Shown here: piece after piece, positions 28,206 to 38,000 of the stretch
Position numbering within the stretch: position 1 is the stretch's first letter
How the letters are laid out: each line of letters starts with the position of its first letter
The notes under the pieces: model-generated
The model's input: the letters and a program-made list of their open reading frames with translations, nothing else
Databases searched by the model: none
Told to the model about the DNA's origin: nothing
Assembly: GCF_002086675.1 (NCBI RefSeq)
Contig: NZ_MVIF01000010.1
Location: forward strand, 30,703-94,702
Length of the DNA stretch: 64,000 bases
Direction of reading: 5' to 3'
Origin: Mycobacterium persicum
GTDB lineage: Bacteria > Actinomycetota > Actinomycetes > Mycobacteriales > Mycobacteriaceae
Made by a program: the position numbers and the translations under genes

Positions 28206-29393
28206 ATGACGATGACGACCCGTCACGAATACGACAGAGTCCCCTACCTCGTTGCCTTCCAGAACAATTCCGGTGTCCGCGACATCTATGGCGGGCTCGC
28301 CGAGATCACCGTGTTGGAGAGCTACCTGTTGCGGCCCACGGATAAGCCGTCGGATACCGTGCTGGTGTTCATGCACCCCATCGGCGGCGGCGCCTATCTG
28401 CCGATGATCAACGCGCTGGCCCGAGCCGGCCACCATGTCATCTACTGCAACAGCCGGTTCCGCGGCACCGACTCGGCGCTGCTGATGGAGAAGGTGGTCG
28501 AGGACCTGGGCGAGTGCATCAAGGACGCAAAAACGCGGCTGGGCTACACCAAGGTAGTGCTGGCTGGGTGGAGCGGCGGCGGTTCGCTGTCGATGTTCTA
28601 CCAGCAGCAGGCTCAGCACCCGACCGTCACGTCCAGCCCGTCCGGCGACGGGCCTGACCTGACCCGGCTCGGGCTTGCCGCCGCCGACGGCATCATGCTG
28701 CTGGCCGCGCACATCAGCCGCCATGGCACGCTCACCGAATGGCTCGACGCGTCGATCCTCGACGAAACCGACCCCACCAAGCGCGATCCCGAACTGGACC
28801 TGTACCACCCGGATAACCCCAACCAGCCGCCCTACAGCCAGGAATTCCTGGCGCGATACCGGCAGGCTCAGATCGATCGCAACCGTCGTATCACTGCGTG
28901 GGTCAAGGACACGCTGGCCGAACTGGCGGCCCGGGGCCGTCCTCATGATGAGGTGTGCTTCGTCGTTCACGGCACCATGGCCGACCCGAGGTGGCTGGAT
29001 CCGACCGTCGATCCCAACGAACGAACGCCGGGCACCTGCTATCTGGGTGATCCGCAGGTGGTGAACATGAGCCCGGTCGGGTTGGCCCGGTTCTGCTCGT
29101 TACGCAGCTGGCTGTCGCAGTGGAGTTACGACGATGCCCGCGGCGACGGCGTGGCATGCGCGCATGATCTCACCGTTCCCGCGCTGGTGATCGGTAACCT
29201 TGCAGACGATGCCTGCACGCCCAGCCATACCCGGCGGCTCTTCGAAGCGATCGGGTACCCCGACAAGGAGATGTACGAAATCCCCGGCGCTACACACTAT
29301 TACGCGGGTCCCGAGCAACGCGACAAACTGGCACAGGCCGTCGACATCGTGACCGACTGGCTGATCCGCCACGACTTCGCGAGCACCGCATGA
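28206..29393 (+). CDS. Alpha/beta hydrolase of the catabolic operon
   Basis: The 395-residue serine hydrolase has the nucleophile elbow VLAGWSGGGSLSMF, an acidic residue in IGNLADDACTPSHT and the catalytic His in IPGATHYYAG, in the correct order for an alpha/beta fold. An HPIGGGAYLP stretch near residue 57 supplies the oxyanion loop. A long insert between nucleophile and acid probably forms a lid. In position it could hydrolyse the ring-opened product of the HGD-like enzyme, or an ester or lactone upstream of it. The start is ATG 28206, and a second in-frame ATG six bases on is possible. It ends in an ATGA overlap with the CoA-transferase gene. Confidence 0.82.
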   Translation: MTMTTRHEYDRVPYLVAFQNNSGVRDIYGGLAEITVLESYLLRPTDKPSDTVLVFMHPIGGGAYLPMINALARAGHHVIYCNSRFRGTDSALLMEKVVEDLGECIKDAKTRLGYTKVVLAGWSGGGSLSMFYQQQAQHPTVTSSPSGDGPDLTRLGLAAADGIMLLAAHISRHGTLTEWLDASILDETDPTKRDPELDLYHPDNPNQPPYSQEFLARYRQAQIDRNRRITAWVKDTLAELAARGRPHDEVCFVVHGTMADPRWLDPTVDPNERTPGTCYLGDPQVVNMSPVGLARFCSLRSWLSQWSYDDARGDGVACAHDLTVPALVIGNLADDACTPSHTRRLFEAIGYPDKEMYEIPGATHYYAGPEQRDKLAQAVDIVTDWLIRHDFASTA

Positions 29394-30631
29394 CCGAGCC
29401 GGCCGGGAGTGCGGCACACTGCGAGTCGACCCCAACCGGACCGCTGGACGGCATCCGGGTACTCGAGCTCGGCACCTTGATCGCCGGCCCCTTCGCCGGC
29501 CGGCTGCTCGGCGACATGGGCGCCGACGTCATCAAGGTGGAGCCGCCGGGCGCCCCGGATCCGTTACGCACCTGGGGCCAGGCCGAACTCAACGGGCACC
29601 GCGTCTTCTGGACCGTGCACGCCCGCAACAAACGCGCCATCACCCTCGACCTGCGACGCCCGCGCGGCCGGGAGCTCTTTCTCCACCTGGTCGAGAAATC
29701 CGACATCGTCGTGGAGAACTTCCGCCCCGGCACGCTGGAGAAGTGGCATCTGGGATACGACGTGCTCAGCGCCCGCAACCCCGGCATCATCCTGGTCCGG
29801 GTGTCGGGTTATGGACAAACCGGGCCCGACGCACACAAAGCGGGTTACGCCTCGGTGGCCGAGGCGGCCAGCGGGCTGCGCCATCTCAACGGCTTCCCCG
29901 GCGGACCGCCGCCCCGGCTCGCGCTGTCGCTGGGCGACACCCTGGCCGGCATGTTCGGCGCCCAGGGCGCGTTGGCCGCGCTGTATCGCCGCGGCGTCAC
30001 CGGCAAGGGCCAGGTGGTCGATGTCGCCCTCACCGAATCCTGTTTGGCGGTCCAGGAATCCACGATTCCGGATTACGACGTCGGCGGGGTGGTCCGCGGG
30101 CCGTCCGGAACCAGGCTGGAAGGCATTGCGCCGTCCAACATCTACCGCAGCGCCGACGGCTCCTGGGTGGTGATCGCCGCGAACCAGGACACCGTGTTCG
30201 CCCGCCTGTGCACAGCAATGGGGCGTTCGGAACTGGTCACCGATGACCGGTTTGCCACGCACGGGGCACGCGGCCGCAACCAGGACGAGCTCGATACGAT
30301 CATCGGCTCCTGGGCCGCCGAACGTCAGCCCGGCGAGATCATCGAAACACTGTCCGCCGCAGGAGTGATCGCCGGACCGATCAATACCGTCGCGGAGGTG
30401 GTCGACGATCCACAGCTGCGGGCACGCGGCATGCTGGTCGAGCATTATGACGAACGAATCGAGCGGCCCGTCCTGGGACCGGGGATCGTGCCGGTGCTCT
30501 CCGAATCACCGGGCACCGTGCGCACCGCAGGTCCCGCCCACCCCGGTCAGCACAACGACGACGTCTATATCGGACTACTGGGCAACAGCGCTCAGGACCT
30601 CGACGAGTTGCGTGCCGAAGGAGTGTTATGA
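29390..30631 (+). CDS. CaiB/BaiF family CoA-transferase
   Basis: The 413-residue class III CoA-transferase begins GPLDGIRVLELGTLIAGPFAGRLLGDMGADVIKVEPPG, the family's opening signature, with ITLDLRRPRGRELF and VRVSGYGQTGP further on. The catalytic Asp is probably in LSLGDTLAGMFGAQGAL. It moves CoA between carboxylic acids without ATP and would activate an acid released by the upstream hydrolase. It overlaps its neighbours by 4 nt on both sides, so translation is coupled to the hydrolase and the lyase. Confidence 0.9.
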   Translation: MTEPAGSAAHCESTPTGPLDGIRVLELGTLIAGPFAGRLLGDMGADVIKVEPPGAPDPLRTWGQAELNGHRVFWTVHARNKRAITLDLRRPRGRELFLHLVEKSDIVVENFRPGTLEKWHLGYDVLSARNPGIILVRVSGYGQTGPDAHKAGYASVAEAASGLRHLNGFPGGPPPRLALSLGDTLAGMFGAQGALAALYRRGVTGKGQVVDVALTESCLAVQESTIPDYDVGGVVRGPSGTRLEGIAPSNIYRSADGSWVVIAANQDTVFARLCTAMGRSELVTDDRFATHGARGRNQDELDTIIGSWAAERQPGEIIETLSAAGVIAGPINTVAEVVDDPQLRARGMLVEHYDERIERPVLGPGIVPVLSESPGTVRTAGPAHPGQHNDDVYIGLLGNSAQDLDELRAEGVL

Positions 30632-31524
30632 ATTCCCGGATAACCATTCGTGAGGTCTCGCTGCGCGACGGACTGCAGATCGAGAGGCCAATCCCGTTGT
30701 CGGCCAAGCTGGAGTTGCTGGCCTCGGTGGCCGCCACGGGTGTGCGTGAGGTGGAGGCGACGGCGTTTGTGTCACCGTCCAAGGTTCCGGCGATGGCTGA
30801 TGCCGCCGAACTCGCGGCCGAATTACCCAACTACCCCGACATCGAGTTCTCCGCACTGGTGGCCAGTCCCAACGGCGCCAAGCGGGCGATCGCGGCCGGC
30901 CTGCGCGCGATCGAATACGTGGTGGCGGCCAGCGACTCGTTCAGCAAGGCCAACGTCGGTCGCAGCAGCGCCGAGGCGACCGTCCACATCGGCGAAATCC
31001 TTGCCATCGCCCGGAGCAGCGAGGTGACCGTCGAGGTCATCGTCGCCACCGCATGGGATTGTCCGTTCGACGGGCCCACCCCGCCGCAGCGGGTCCTCGA
31101 CATCGCTGCCGTCGCCCGCGATCTGGGTGTGGACCGGTTCTCGATCGCCGACACCATCGGCACCGCTACGCCGGGTCGAGTAAGTTCGCTGATCGCACAA
31201 CTACGTCCGGTGATCGGTGACATTCCGCTGGGTGGTCACTTCCACAACACCCGGGGCGCGGGGCTGGCCAGTGCCTATGCGGCGGTGTGCGCGGGTGTTA
31301 CCCGGCTGGACGCCTCGGTCGGCGGACTGGGTGGCTGTCCGTTTGCACCGGGCGCCACCGGCAATATCGCCACCGAGGATCTGGTGTATCTGCTGGCCGA
31401 CAGCGGCTTCGATGTCGACGTCGACTTGCCGGCCGCCATCGCGGCGGCTGAGGTTGCGAAATCGGTTGTCGGCCATGAATTGCCGGGCGCGCTGCTACGC
31501 GCCGGCGACCGGATCCGGAACTGA
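30628..31524 (+). CDS. HMG-CoA lyase-like (3-hydroxy-3-alkylglutaryl-CoA lyase)
   Basis: The 298-residue TIM-barrel lyase of the HMGL family has REVSLRDGLQ near the N terminus (catalytic Arg and metal Asp), GGHFHNTRG (metal His pair) and the family signature GGLGGCPFAPGATGN with the active-site Cys. It splits a 3-hydroxyacyl-CoA such as HMG-CoA into acetyl-CoA and an oxo acid. Its presence with a CoA-transferase and a 4-to-3-hydroxyl module suggests that the pathway ends in a lyase step instead of a thiolase. It overlaps the CoA-transferase by 4 nt and the TetR gene by 1 nt. Confidence 0.9.
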   Translation: MNSRITIREVSLRDGLQIERPIPLSAKLELLASVAATGVREVEATAFVSPSKVPAMADAAELAAELPNYPDIEFSALVASPNGAKRAIAAGLRAIEYVVAASDSFSKANVGRSSAEATVHIGEILAIARSSEVTVEVIVATAWDCPFDGPTPPQRVLDIAAVARDLGVDRFSIADTIGTATPGRVSSLIAQLRPVIGDIPLGGHFHNTRGAGLASAYAAVCAGVTRLDASVGGLGGCPFAPGATGNIATEDLVYLLADSGFDVDVDLPAAIAAAEVAKSVVGHELPGALLRAGDRIRN

Positions 31525-32144
31525 TGCCCGCCGGCACACTCACCTCCAAGGGCCGCCAGACTCGGCAGGCCATCGAACAGTCCGCGCGAAAGCTGTTTGC
31601 CGAGCGCGGATTTCACGGGGTGACCCTGGCCGATATCACAGCGGCCGCGGGCAAGTCGCCCGCGGTGTTCTACCGGTACTTCTCCGACAAAGAGGATTTG
31701 CTGGCCGCCCTCGCGGAATCGTTTCTGCACGACGTCGTCGCGCCGTCCGGGCTGAGCGTGCAGTTGCCGGATACCCCCGAGGACGACACGTTCTTCACCT
31801 CGGTGGTCACCGGTTACTGGAACATCTTCAAACAGAACATCGGCATCATGATCGCTGTTGCTCAACTGGCAGCCACCCAGCGGCGTTTCGCCGCCGTGCA
31901 GAACGAATTCCGGCGTTTCGGAATGAACATCGTGGCCGCCTCGGTCCGCCGCGCTCAAGAGCAGGGCTACGGCACCGAGCTCCATCCGGAGCACACGGCG
32001 GCCGCGATCGCCCTGTTGTTCGAGAACTTCACCACCGTGTTCGTGGGCCGCTCGGGCCCGGAGAATCTGCGTCTGGACATCAGCGACGAGGATGCGATCA
32101 AAACCTTGTCAACGATCTGGAAGAAAACCCTGTACGGCGCTTAA
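31524..32144 (+). CDS. TetR-family regulator inside the catabolic operon
   Basis: The 206-residue protein has an N-terminal helix-turn-helix (SARKLFAERGFHG, then ADITAAAGKSPAVFYRYFSDKEDLLAALAES) and a helical ligand domain. It starts on a TGATG overlap with the lyase stop and lies mid-operon, so it is probably autoregulatory. A dyad at 27045-27060 is a candidate target. AAGGAG between it and the dehydrogenase gene supplies the next ribosome binding site. Confidence 0.88.
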   Translation: MPAGTLTSKGRQTRQAIEQSARKLFAERGFHGVTLADITAAAGKSPAVFYRYFSDKEDLLAALAESFLHDVVAPSGLSVQLPDTPEDDTFFTSVVTGYWNIFKQNIGIMIAVAQLAATQRRFAAVQNEFRRFGMNIVAASVRRAQEQGYGTELHPEHTAAAIALLFENFTTVFVGRSGPENLRLDISDEDAIKTLSTIWKKTLYGA

Positions 32145-32155
32145 GGAGATTGGTC

Positions 32156-33394
32156 GTGGATTTCATTTTGCCAGAACATCTTCCCGGTCTGCTCGCCGAG
32201 ATCGACGAGTTCATCGAATCCCAGATCAAACCGCTGGAACGCGATCACATCCAGTACTTCGACCATCGCCGTGAGCATGCCCGCACCGATTGGGACAACG
32301 ACGGCATCCCCCGGCGAGAATGGGAGGACCTGCTCACCGAGATGCGCAGCCGCGCCGACCGGGCGGGCTGGCTACGCTACGGCCTGCCGTCGCGGTTCGG
32401 TGGCCGCGACGGAACCAACGTCGATATGGCAGTCATCCGCGAACACTTGGCGCACAAAGGGCTTGGGCTGCACAACGACTTGCAAAACGAATCCTCCATC
32501 GTCGGCAACTTCCCGCAAGTCATCATGATGGACCGGTTCGGCACCGAAGCGCAGCAGAAGGAGTGGACCGAGGCGCTCATCACCGGCGAGCGGTCGATGG
32601 CGTTCGGCCTGACCGAGCCCGATCACGGGTCGGATGCCACCTGGCTCGAGACCCGTGCCGAGCGCGCCGGCAACGGCTGGGTGATCAACGGCGCCAAGCG
32701 ATTCAACACCGGCGTGCACCGCGCCACCCACGACCTGGTGTTCGCCCGAACCTCGGGCGACCCCGGCCAGGCCCACGGCATCACCGCGTTTCTTGTCCCC
32801 ACCGACGCTCCCGGCTTCACCGTTCCGTACTACTGGTGGACCCTCAACATGCCCACCGACCACGGCGAGGTGGTCTTGGACGGCGTCCGGGTGCCCGATG
32901 ACGCGGTGCTCGGCGAGGTCGACCGCGGCCTTGAGGTGGGCCAGACTTTTTTGCACGAGAACCGTATTCGTCAGGCGGCCAGCAGTCTGGGCGCCGCCCA
33001 GTACTGCATTGACCGGGCCGTCGACTACGCGAACGAACGCAGGGTATTCGGTAAGCCGCTATCGGTGAACCAGGCCGTCCAATGGCCGCTGGTCGAGCTG
33101 CAGACCGAGGCCCAGATGGTGCGGCTGCTGGTGTATTACGCCGCCTGGCATCTGGATCGCAATCACCACATGGAAGTTTCGGACAAGGTCTCGATGGCCA
33201 ACTACCGCGCCAACCGGTTGGTGTGTGAGGCCGCGGATCGTGCCATGCAAGTGTTCGGCGGAGTGGGATATAGCCGTCACGAGCCCTTCGAGCACATTTA
33301 CCGCCACCACCGCCGCTATCGGATCACCGAGGGCGCGGAGGAGATTCAGATCCGCCGGGTTGCGCAGCGGCTGTTCAAGTTCGGCAAGAAGTGA
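32156..33394 (+). CDS. Acyl-CoA dehydrogenase, LvaC/ACAD11-like
   Basis: The 412-residue protein from GTG 32156, with AAGGAG seven bases before it, is a full acyl-CoA dehydrogenase with GLTEPDHGSDATWLET, NGAKRFNTGVHRATH, a RRVFGKPLSVNQAVQ helix and the C-terminal HRRYRITEGAEEIQIRRVAQRLF. Long frames extending upstream overlap the lyase and TetR genes and are rejected. Directly downstream and overlapping are an APH-type kinase and a small partner. That trio is the arrangement of LvaC/LvaA/LvaB in levulinate catabolism and of mammalian ACAD10/11, where the dehydrogenase fold processes a 4-phospho-acyl-CoA and does not carry out simple beta-oxidation. Assignment to this role is by context. Confidence 0.85.
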   Translation: MDFILPEHLPGLLAEIDEFIESQIKPLERDHIQYFDHRREHARTDWDNDGIPRREWEDLLTEMRSRADRAGWLRYGLPSRFGGRDGTNVDMAVIREHLAHKGLGLHNDLQNESSIVGNFPQVIMMDRFGTEAQQKEWTEALITGERSMAFGLTEPDHGSDATWLETRAERAGNGWVINGAKRFNTGVHRATHDLVFARTSGDPGQAHGITAFLVPTDAPGFTVPYYWWTLNMPTDHGEVVLDGVRVPDDAVLGEVDRGLEVGQTFLHENRIRQAASSLGAAQYCIDRAVDYANERRVFGKPLSVNQAVQWPLVELQTEAQMVRLLVYYAAWHLDRNHHMEVSDKVSMANYRANRLVCEAADRAMQVFGGVGYSRHEPFEHIYRHHRRYRITEGAEEIQIRRVAQRLFKFGKK

Positions 33395-34356
33395 CTCTGC
33401 TGGAGGGCTTGGCCGCGCTGCTGGGTCCGTTGCTGGGCGCCGAAGTGGCGGTCGACAACCTGCGAGTGCTCACCGGCGGCGCCAGCAGGACCACGTGGGC
33501 GTTCGACGCCATCGTGGACGCCGAGCGTCGACCGCTGATTCTGCGCATCGGCCCGCCCGACGATGTGCACGCCGGTATGGAACTCGAAGCCCGCGTCCAG
33601 GCCGCCGCGGCAGCCGCGGGCGCGCCGGTGCCGCGTATTCTGATCGCCAACGATTCGCCTGCGGCACTGGGCAATCCGTTCCTGATCTGCGAAGAGGTCA
33701 AAGGGGAAACGATCGTCCGGCGTATCCAGCGCCAGCTCGACGCGACCGGGCGGCAACGGTTGTTGGGCCAGTGCGCACACGCGTTGGCCGCGATTCACCG
33801 GGCCGACTCGAACGACCCCGGGCTTGTCCGCGAGGATGCACTTGCGCAATGGCGGGATCGGCTCGACGTCATGGGCGACACCACCGCCACCTTCGAATGG
33901 GCCTTCCGCTGGCTTGCGGCGCATCGGCCACCGCCCTCGGCAGCGGTTCTGGTGCACGGCGACTTCCGGATGGGCAACCTCATGGTCGACGGGTCCGACC
34001 TAGCGGCCGTTCTGGATTGGGAACTGGTGCATGTCGGGGAGGCGTATGAGGACTTGGCCTGGTTTTGCGTGCGGGCCTGGCGGTTCGGAGCTCCGGCCAA
34101 CCTAGGCGCCGGCGGATTGGGCGGCATCGACGACCTCTTACGCGCATACCAGGAGGCCGGCGGGGCAGCCGTCGACCCGGTGACATTTCGTTGGTGGTTG
34201 GTACTGGCCACACTGCGTTGGGGTGTCATCTGTCGGTACCAGGCGGAGCGGCACTTGAGTGGTCAGTCCCGGTCGGTCGAGTTGGCGACCATTGGGCGCC
34301 GGGTCTGCGAGAACGAATGGGATCTGCTCGAACTGCTCGAGGGACGTGGACGATGA
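33391..34356 (+). CDS. APH-type kinase for hydroxyacyl-CoA (LvaA/ACAD11 kinase-like)
   Basis: The 321-residue protein has the aminoglycoside-phosphotransferase fold with the catalytic loop VHGDFRMGNLMV (H189-N195) and the metal site VLDWELVHVGEAYEDLAW (D209). A Gly-rich LTGGASRTTWAF lies near the N terminus. Members found beside acyl-CoA dehydrogenases phosphorylate the 4-hydroxyl of 4-hydroxyacyl-CoAs and are not antibiotic-resistance enzymes. It starts on a GTGA overlap with the dehydrogenase stop and ends with an ATGA overlap with the next gene. Confidence 0.87.
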   Translation: MTLLEGLAALLGPLLGAEVAVDNLRVLTGGASRTTWAFDAIVDAERRPLILRIGPPDDVHAGMELEARVQAAAAAAGAPVPRILIANDSPAALGNPFLICEEVKGETIVRRIQRQLDATGRQRLLGQCAHALAAIHRADSNDPGLVREDALAQWRDRLDVMGDTTATFEWAFRWLAAHRPPPSAAVLVHGDFRMGNLMVDGSDLAAVLDWELVHVGEAYEDLAWFCVRAWRFGAPANLGAGGLGGIDDLLRAYQEAGGAAVDPVTFRWWLVLATLRWGVICRYQAERHLSGQSRSVELATIGRRVCENEWDLLELLEGRGR

Positions 34357-34691
34357 CCGGGCTCTACGGCCGTCCGACCGCGGCTGAACTCGTCGCCGCC
34401 GTCGCCGAATTCCTCGAAGGCGACGTACGGTCGGCGACAGGCGGACAGGTCAACTTCCATGCGCGGGTGGCGGCCAACGCCCTGCGCATCGTTGAGCGAG
34501 AATTGTTGATTCCCAGCGACGTTGACATCCGAGAGGCGCTGGTCGGCCTCGGCTTCGCTGACGAGGCCGACCTCGCCGCTTCGATCAGAGCCGGTGAGCT
34601 GGACGGCCGCGACGACGACGTCGTTGCCTGTCTGCGCATCCTGGTGCGGCATCGCCTTGCGGTCTCTCATCCCGGATACGACAGCGAATAG
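34353..34691 (+). CDS. Small DUF6285-like partner of the APH kinase (LvaB-like)
   Basis: The 112-residue protein from ATG 34353 is mostly helical and starts LYGRPTAAELVAAVAEFLEGDV. A central FHARVAANALRIVERELL helix precedes an acidic C terminus. Proteins of this size and pattern follow APH kinases next to acyl-CoA dehydrogenases, and the equivalent LvaB is needed for kinase activity in Pseudomonas levulinate catabolism. Family assignment is from memory of the pattern. The in-frame extension back to 34065 overlaps the kinase gene and is rejected. It ends the operon. Confidence 0.75.
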   Translation: MTGLYGRPTAAELVAAVAEFLEGDVRSATGGQVNFHARVAANALRIVERELLIPSDVDIREALVGLGFADEADLAASIRAGELDGRDDDVVACLRILVRHRLAVSHPGYDSE

Positions 34692-35020
34692 GCGGTTTGA
34701 CGCTGCGGATTCGGCTGTCACCGGAGCGCTGGATCACGGCAATCACGTCTTTCTCATTGGTCCGTGACCGAGCAGGTACCCGGTTTGCCCACCTTCGAGC
34801 GACACCTCAGCGAAAAACCCTTGCGCGCCAGCATTTATCGCACAACGGGGAGGACTCGGGCGACTCGACTGACTGACATGACCGGCCCGGTCACCTCGAC
34901 GGCCGACGGGACTACATCCTGCCCAACGGGCCGTTGATGTCGCGGTGCGGCCGCCGCGCTGCACCCGGCTGGTGGGCGTGGCCGGCGTGCCCCCTACCCG
35001 GCGTGGGCAGGTTGAGATGG
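34692..35020. other. Intergenic stretch between convergent operon and giant PPE gene
   Basis: These 329 bases lie between a plus-strand operon end and a minus-strand gene end. I see no gene with recognisable features and no clear terminator hairpin. Confidence 0.45.
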
Positions 35021-38000
35021 CTAGGAGAACAATCCGCGCAAGGCTCCCAGTAACAATGCAAATAACGGCGGCTGGATGTCCACGATGTTGTCGCCGGGAC
35101 CTGCGATCGCCGATGCGCCGTCTGCCCTGGCGATTGCGAGGTCGTTGTTGCCGTTGAATGCTCGAGCCTGGGCGTTGTTGGCGACGACGATCGCGAGGTC
35201 GAGATTGCCTTCGTCGCCTGCTTCACCGCCCGCGAAGGCAGTGCTGTCATTGCCTACGACGACCGCCGCGTTGAAGTGGCCTCTTTGCGCGTGAACGTCG
35301 CTGTTGTTGCCGCCGACGACCACAGCGGCGTTAGCGAAGTTGCCGGCTACGGCGTCGACTGCGACCCCGTCGTTACCCGAGCCCACGACGGTAGCAGCGG
35401 TGACGAAGTCGTTCTCGCCGACAGCGCTGGCAGCAACCCCACCATTGTTCGCGCCCACCACCGTGGCCGCGGTCGCGATGTTGACGCTGCCATCCGCACT
35501 GGCGGCCACCCCATTGTTGGCGTTGCCCACCACCGTCGCCGCCGTCGCAATGTTGGTGCCACCGACAGCAGTTGCCGAAATCGCTTGACTACCACCAAAA
35601 ACCGCGGTCGCCGCCGTCACCACATTGACATTCCCCTCGGCATCGGCGGTCACCCCACTATTGCCATCCCCGACCACCGTGGCCGCCGTCGCCACATTCA
35701 CACTGCCATCCGCAGTCGCCGCCACCCCACTGTTGGCATCACCGACCCCCGTGGCCGCCGTCGCCACATTGGTCTCCCCCACTGCGACCGCGCTGGCCGC
35801 ATCAACCACATTGTCATTGCCCACCACCGTGGCCGCCGACGCAATATTGCGCACCCCCTGCGCGCTGGCCAACACCCCAGCATTGCGATCGCCCACCACC
35901 GTCGCCGCCGTCGCCACATTGGTATCCCCGGTCGCCTCCGCCAGGATCGCACCGGTGTTGTTATCGCCCACTACCGTGGCCGCCGTCGCGACGTTGGTCG
36001 CCCCGTCGGCGGCTGCCGTAATCCCACTATTGGTGTTGCCGACAACAGTGGCTGCGGTAGCAACGTTGGTATCACCGGTGGCAGAAGCCGTAATCGCCTG
36101 ATTGCCGTCAAAAACCGCGGTGGCAGCGGTTGCGATATTCAGTCTGCCGTCGGCGTTGGCTGCGACTCCGCTGTTGGCATCACCCACGGCGGTGCCCAGG
36201 GTAGCGATATTCGTGCTGCCGACAGCGTCAGCTGCCACCGCATTGTTATCACCGACGACCGTGGCTAGCGTGGCGATATTGATGTCGCCATTGGAGGTGG
36301 CGGCGGCGCCGGTGTTGGCGTTGCCGACGACAGTGGCGAGCGTGGCATAATTGGCAGTGTCGTTGGAGCTGGCCAGAACTCCGCTGTTGTGGTCGCCGAC
36401 CACGGTCGCAAGAGTCGCGATATTGGCCGCGCCATTGGCCTCGGCTGTCAGCGCGTTACTGTTGCCAACCGCGGTACCGAAAGTGGCGATGTTGCCTGTG
36501 CCGTCGGTCTTGGCCTCGACTGCGGTGTTGTCATTGCCGACTGCGGTGGCGGCCGTGGCGTAATTGACCGTGCCGTTCGCACTCGCCAGGACGCCGCTGT
36601 TGTGGTCGCCGACGACTGTCGCAAGAGTCGATATGTTGCCATCACCGACAGCCTCGGCGGTGAGCGCGTTGTCGTCGCCGACCACGGTCGCGAAGGTGGC
36701 GATATTGCCCCGGTCGCTGGCGCTGGCCAGGACCGCACCGTTGTCATTACCGATTGCGGTAGCGAAAGTGACGATGTTGTTGTCTCCCATGGCTTTAGCG
36801 GTCACCCCATTGCTGTCGCCGAAGGCGCTGGCAAATGTGGCGATATTGCCCCCGCCGTTGGCGCTGGCTTCGACGCCGTTGCTGGCGGTACCAAAGAGCG
36901 TGGCGGCGGTGCCGACGGTCGCGATATTGCCCCGGCCGTTGGCGTTCGCTGCGACCGAATTGTCACCATTGCCAAAGATAGTGAGGGAGTTGGCCATCGT
37001 GGCGATATTGGCATCGCCACTCGCCGTGGCTTGCACCCCATCGTTGCCGTTGCCGAAAACCCCCGCGAGAGTGGCGATGTTGTTGTTCCCAGTGGCGCCG
37101 GCTTCCACCTGTTGGTTGCCGCTGCCGACGACGGTGGCGAAGGTGGCGATGTTACCTCCGCCGCTGGCATTGGCTTGGACGCCGTTGTTGGCGTTGCCGA
37201 CGAAGCTGGCGTTGGTGGCGAACGTGGCGATGTTGCCGGTGCCGTCTGCGCTCGCTTGGATCGCGTTGTTGGCGTTGCCGACGAAGCTGGCGTTGGTGGC
37301 ATAAGTCGCGATATTGCCGGTGCCGGTGGCGCTGGACGCCACTGCTGTGTTGGCATTGCCAAAGACGGTGGCAAAGGTCGCGATGTTGCCCTGTCCGTCG
37401 GTGCTGGCGGTGACCCCGTCATTGGCGTTACCGAAAGCCGTTGCAAACGTAGCGATATTACCGGTACCACTGGCACTGGCTTCCAGGTTTTGGTTGCCGT
37501 TGCCGATAATGTTGATGTCGGTGGCAAAGGTCGCGATGTTGAGGTCGCCAGCAGCCTTTGCCTTGACGCCGTCGTTTCCGAGGCTTATCAGGCCCGTCGT
37601 GGTGGCGAAGGTAGCAATGTTGTTGTGGCCGAAGGCTTCTGCGGTGGTGTCGCTATTGGCGTTGCCCGCGACGGTGGCAAAGGTGGCGATATTGGTATCA
37701 CCGCTCGCGCTGGCGGCCACCTCATGATTGCCGTTGAACATGGCAGTGCTCAAGGTGGCGATATTGAGATGGCCTGCGGTGTCGGCGGCAACGTCATGGT
37801 TGCCGTTGCCGACCGCGCTGGCGAAGGTAGCGATGTTGGTGTCGCCGTTGGCGCTCGCGCCGACCTCGTTCCCGCCGCCGACTGCAGTGCCGAAGGTGGC
37901 GATGTTCAGGCGGCCAACGGCATCGGCACCAGCCCCATGGTTACCGTTGCCGACGACGGTCGCGAAGGTGGCGATGTTGGTATCGCCATCGGTGCTGGCT

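Noticed and set aside
33391..34356. APH-fold kinase considered as an aminoglycoside-resistance gene
   Set aside because: It is coupled to an acyl-CoA dehydrogenase and an LvaB-like gene, the context of hydroxyacyl-CoA kinases.
34743..34964. Minus-strand frame in the gap before the giant PPE gene
   Set aside because: It lacks a ribosome binding site and any recognisable domain; treated as noncoding.
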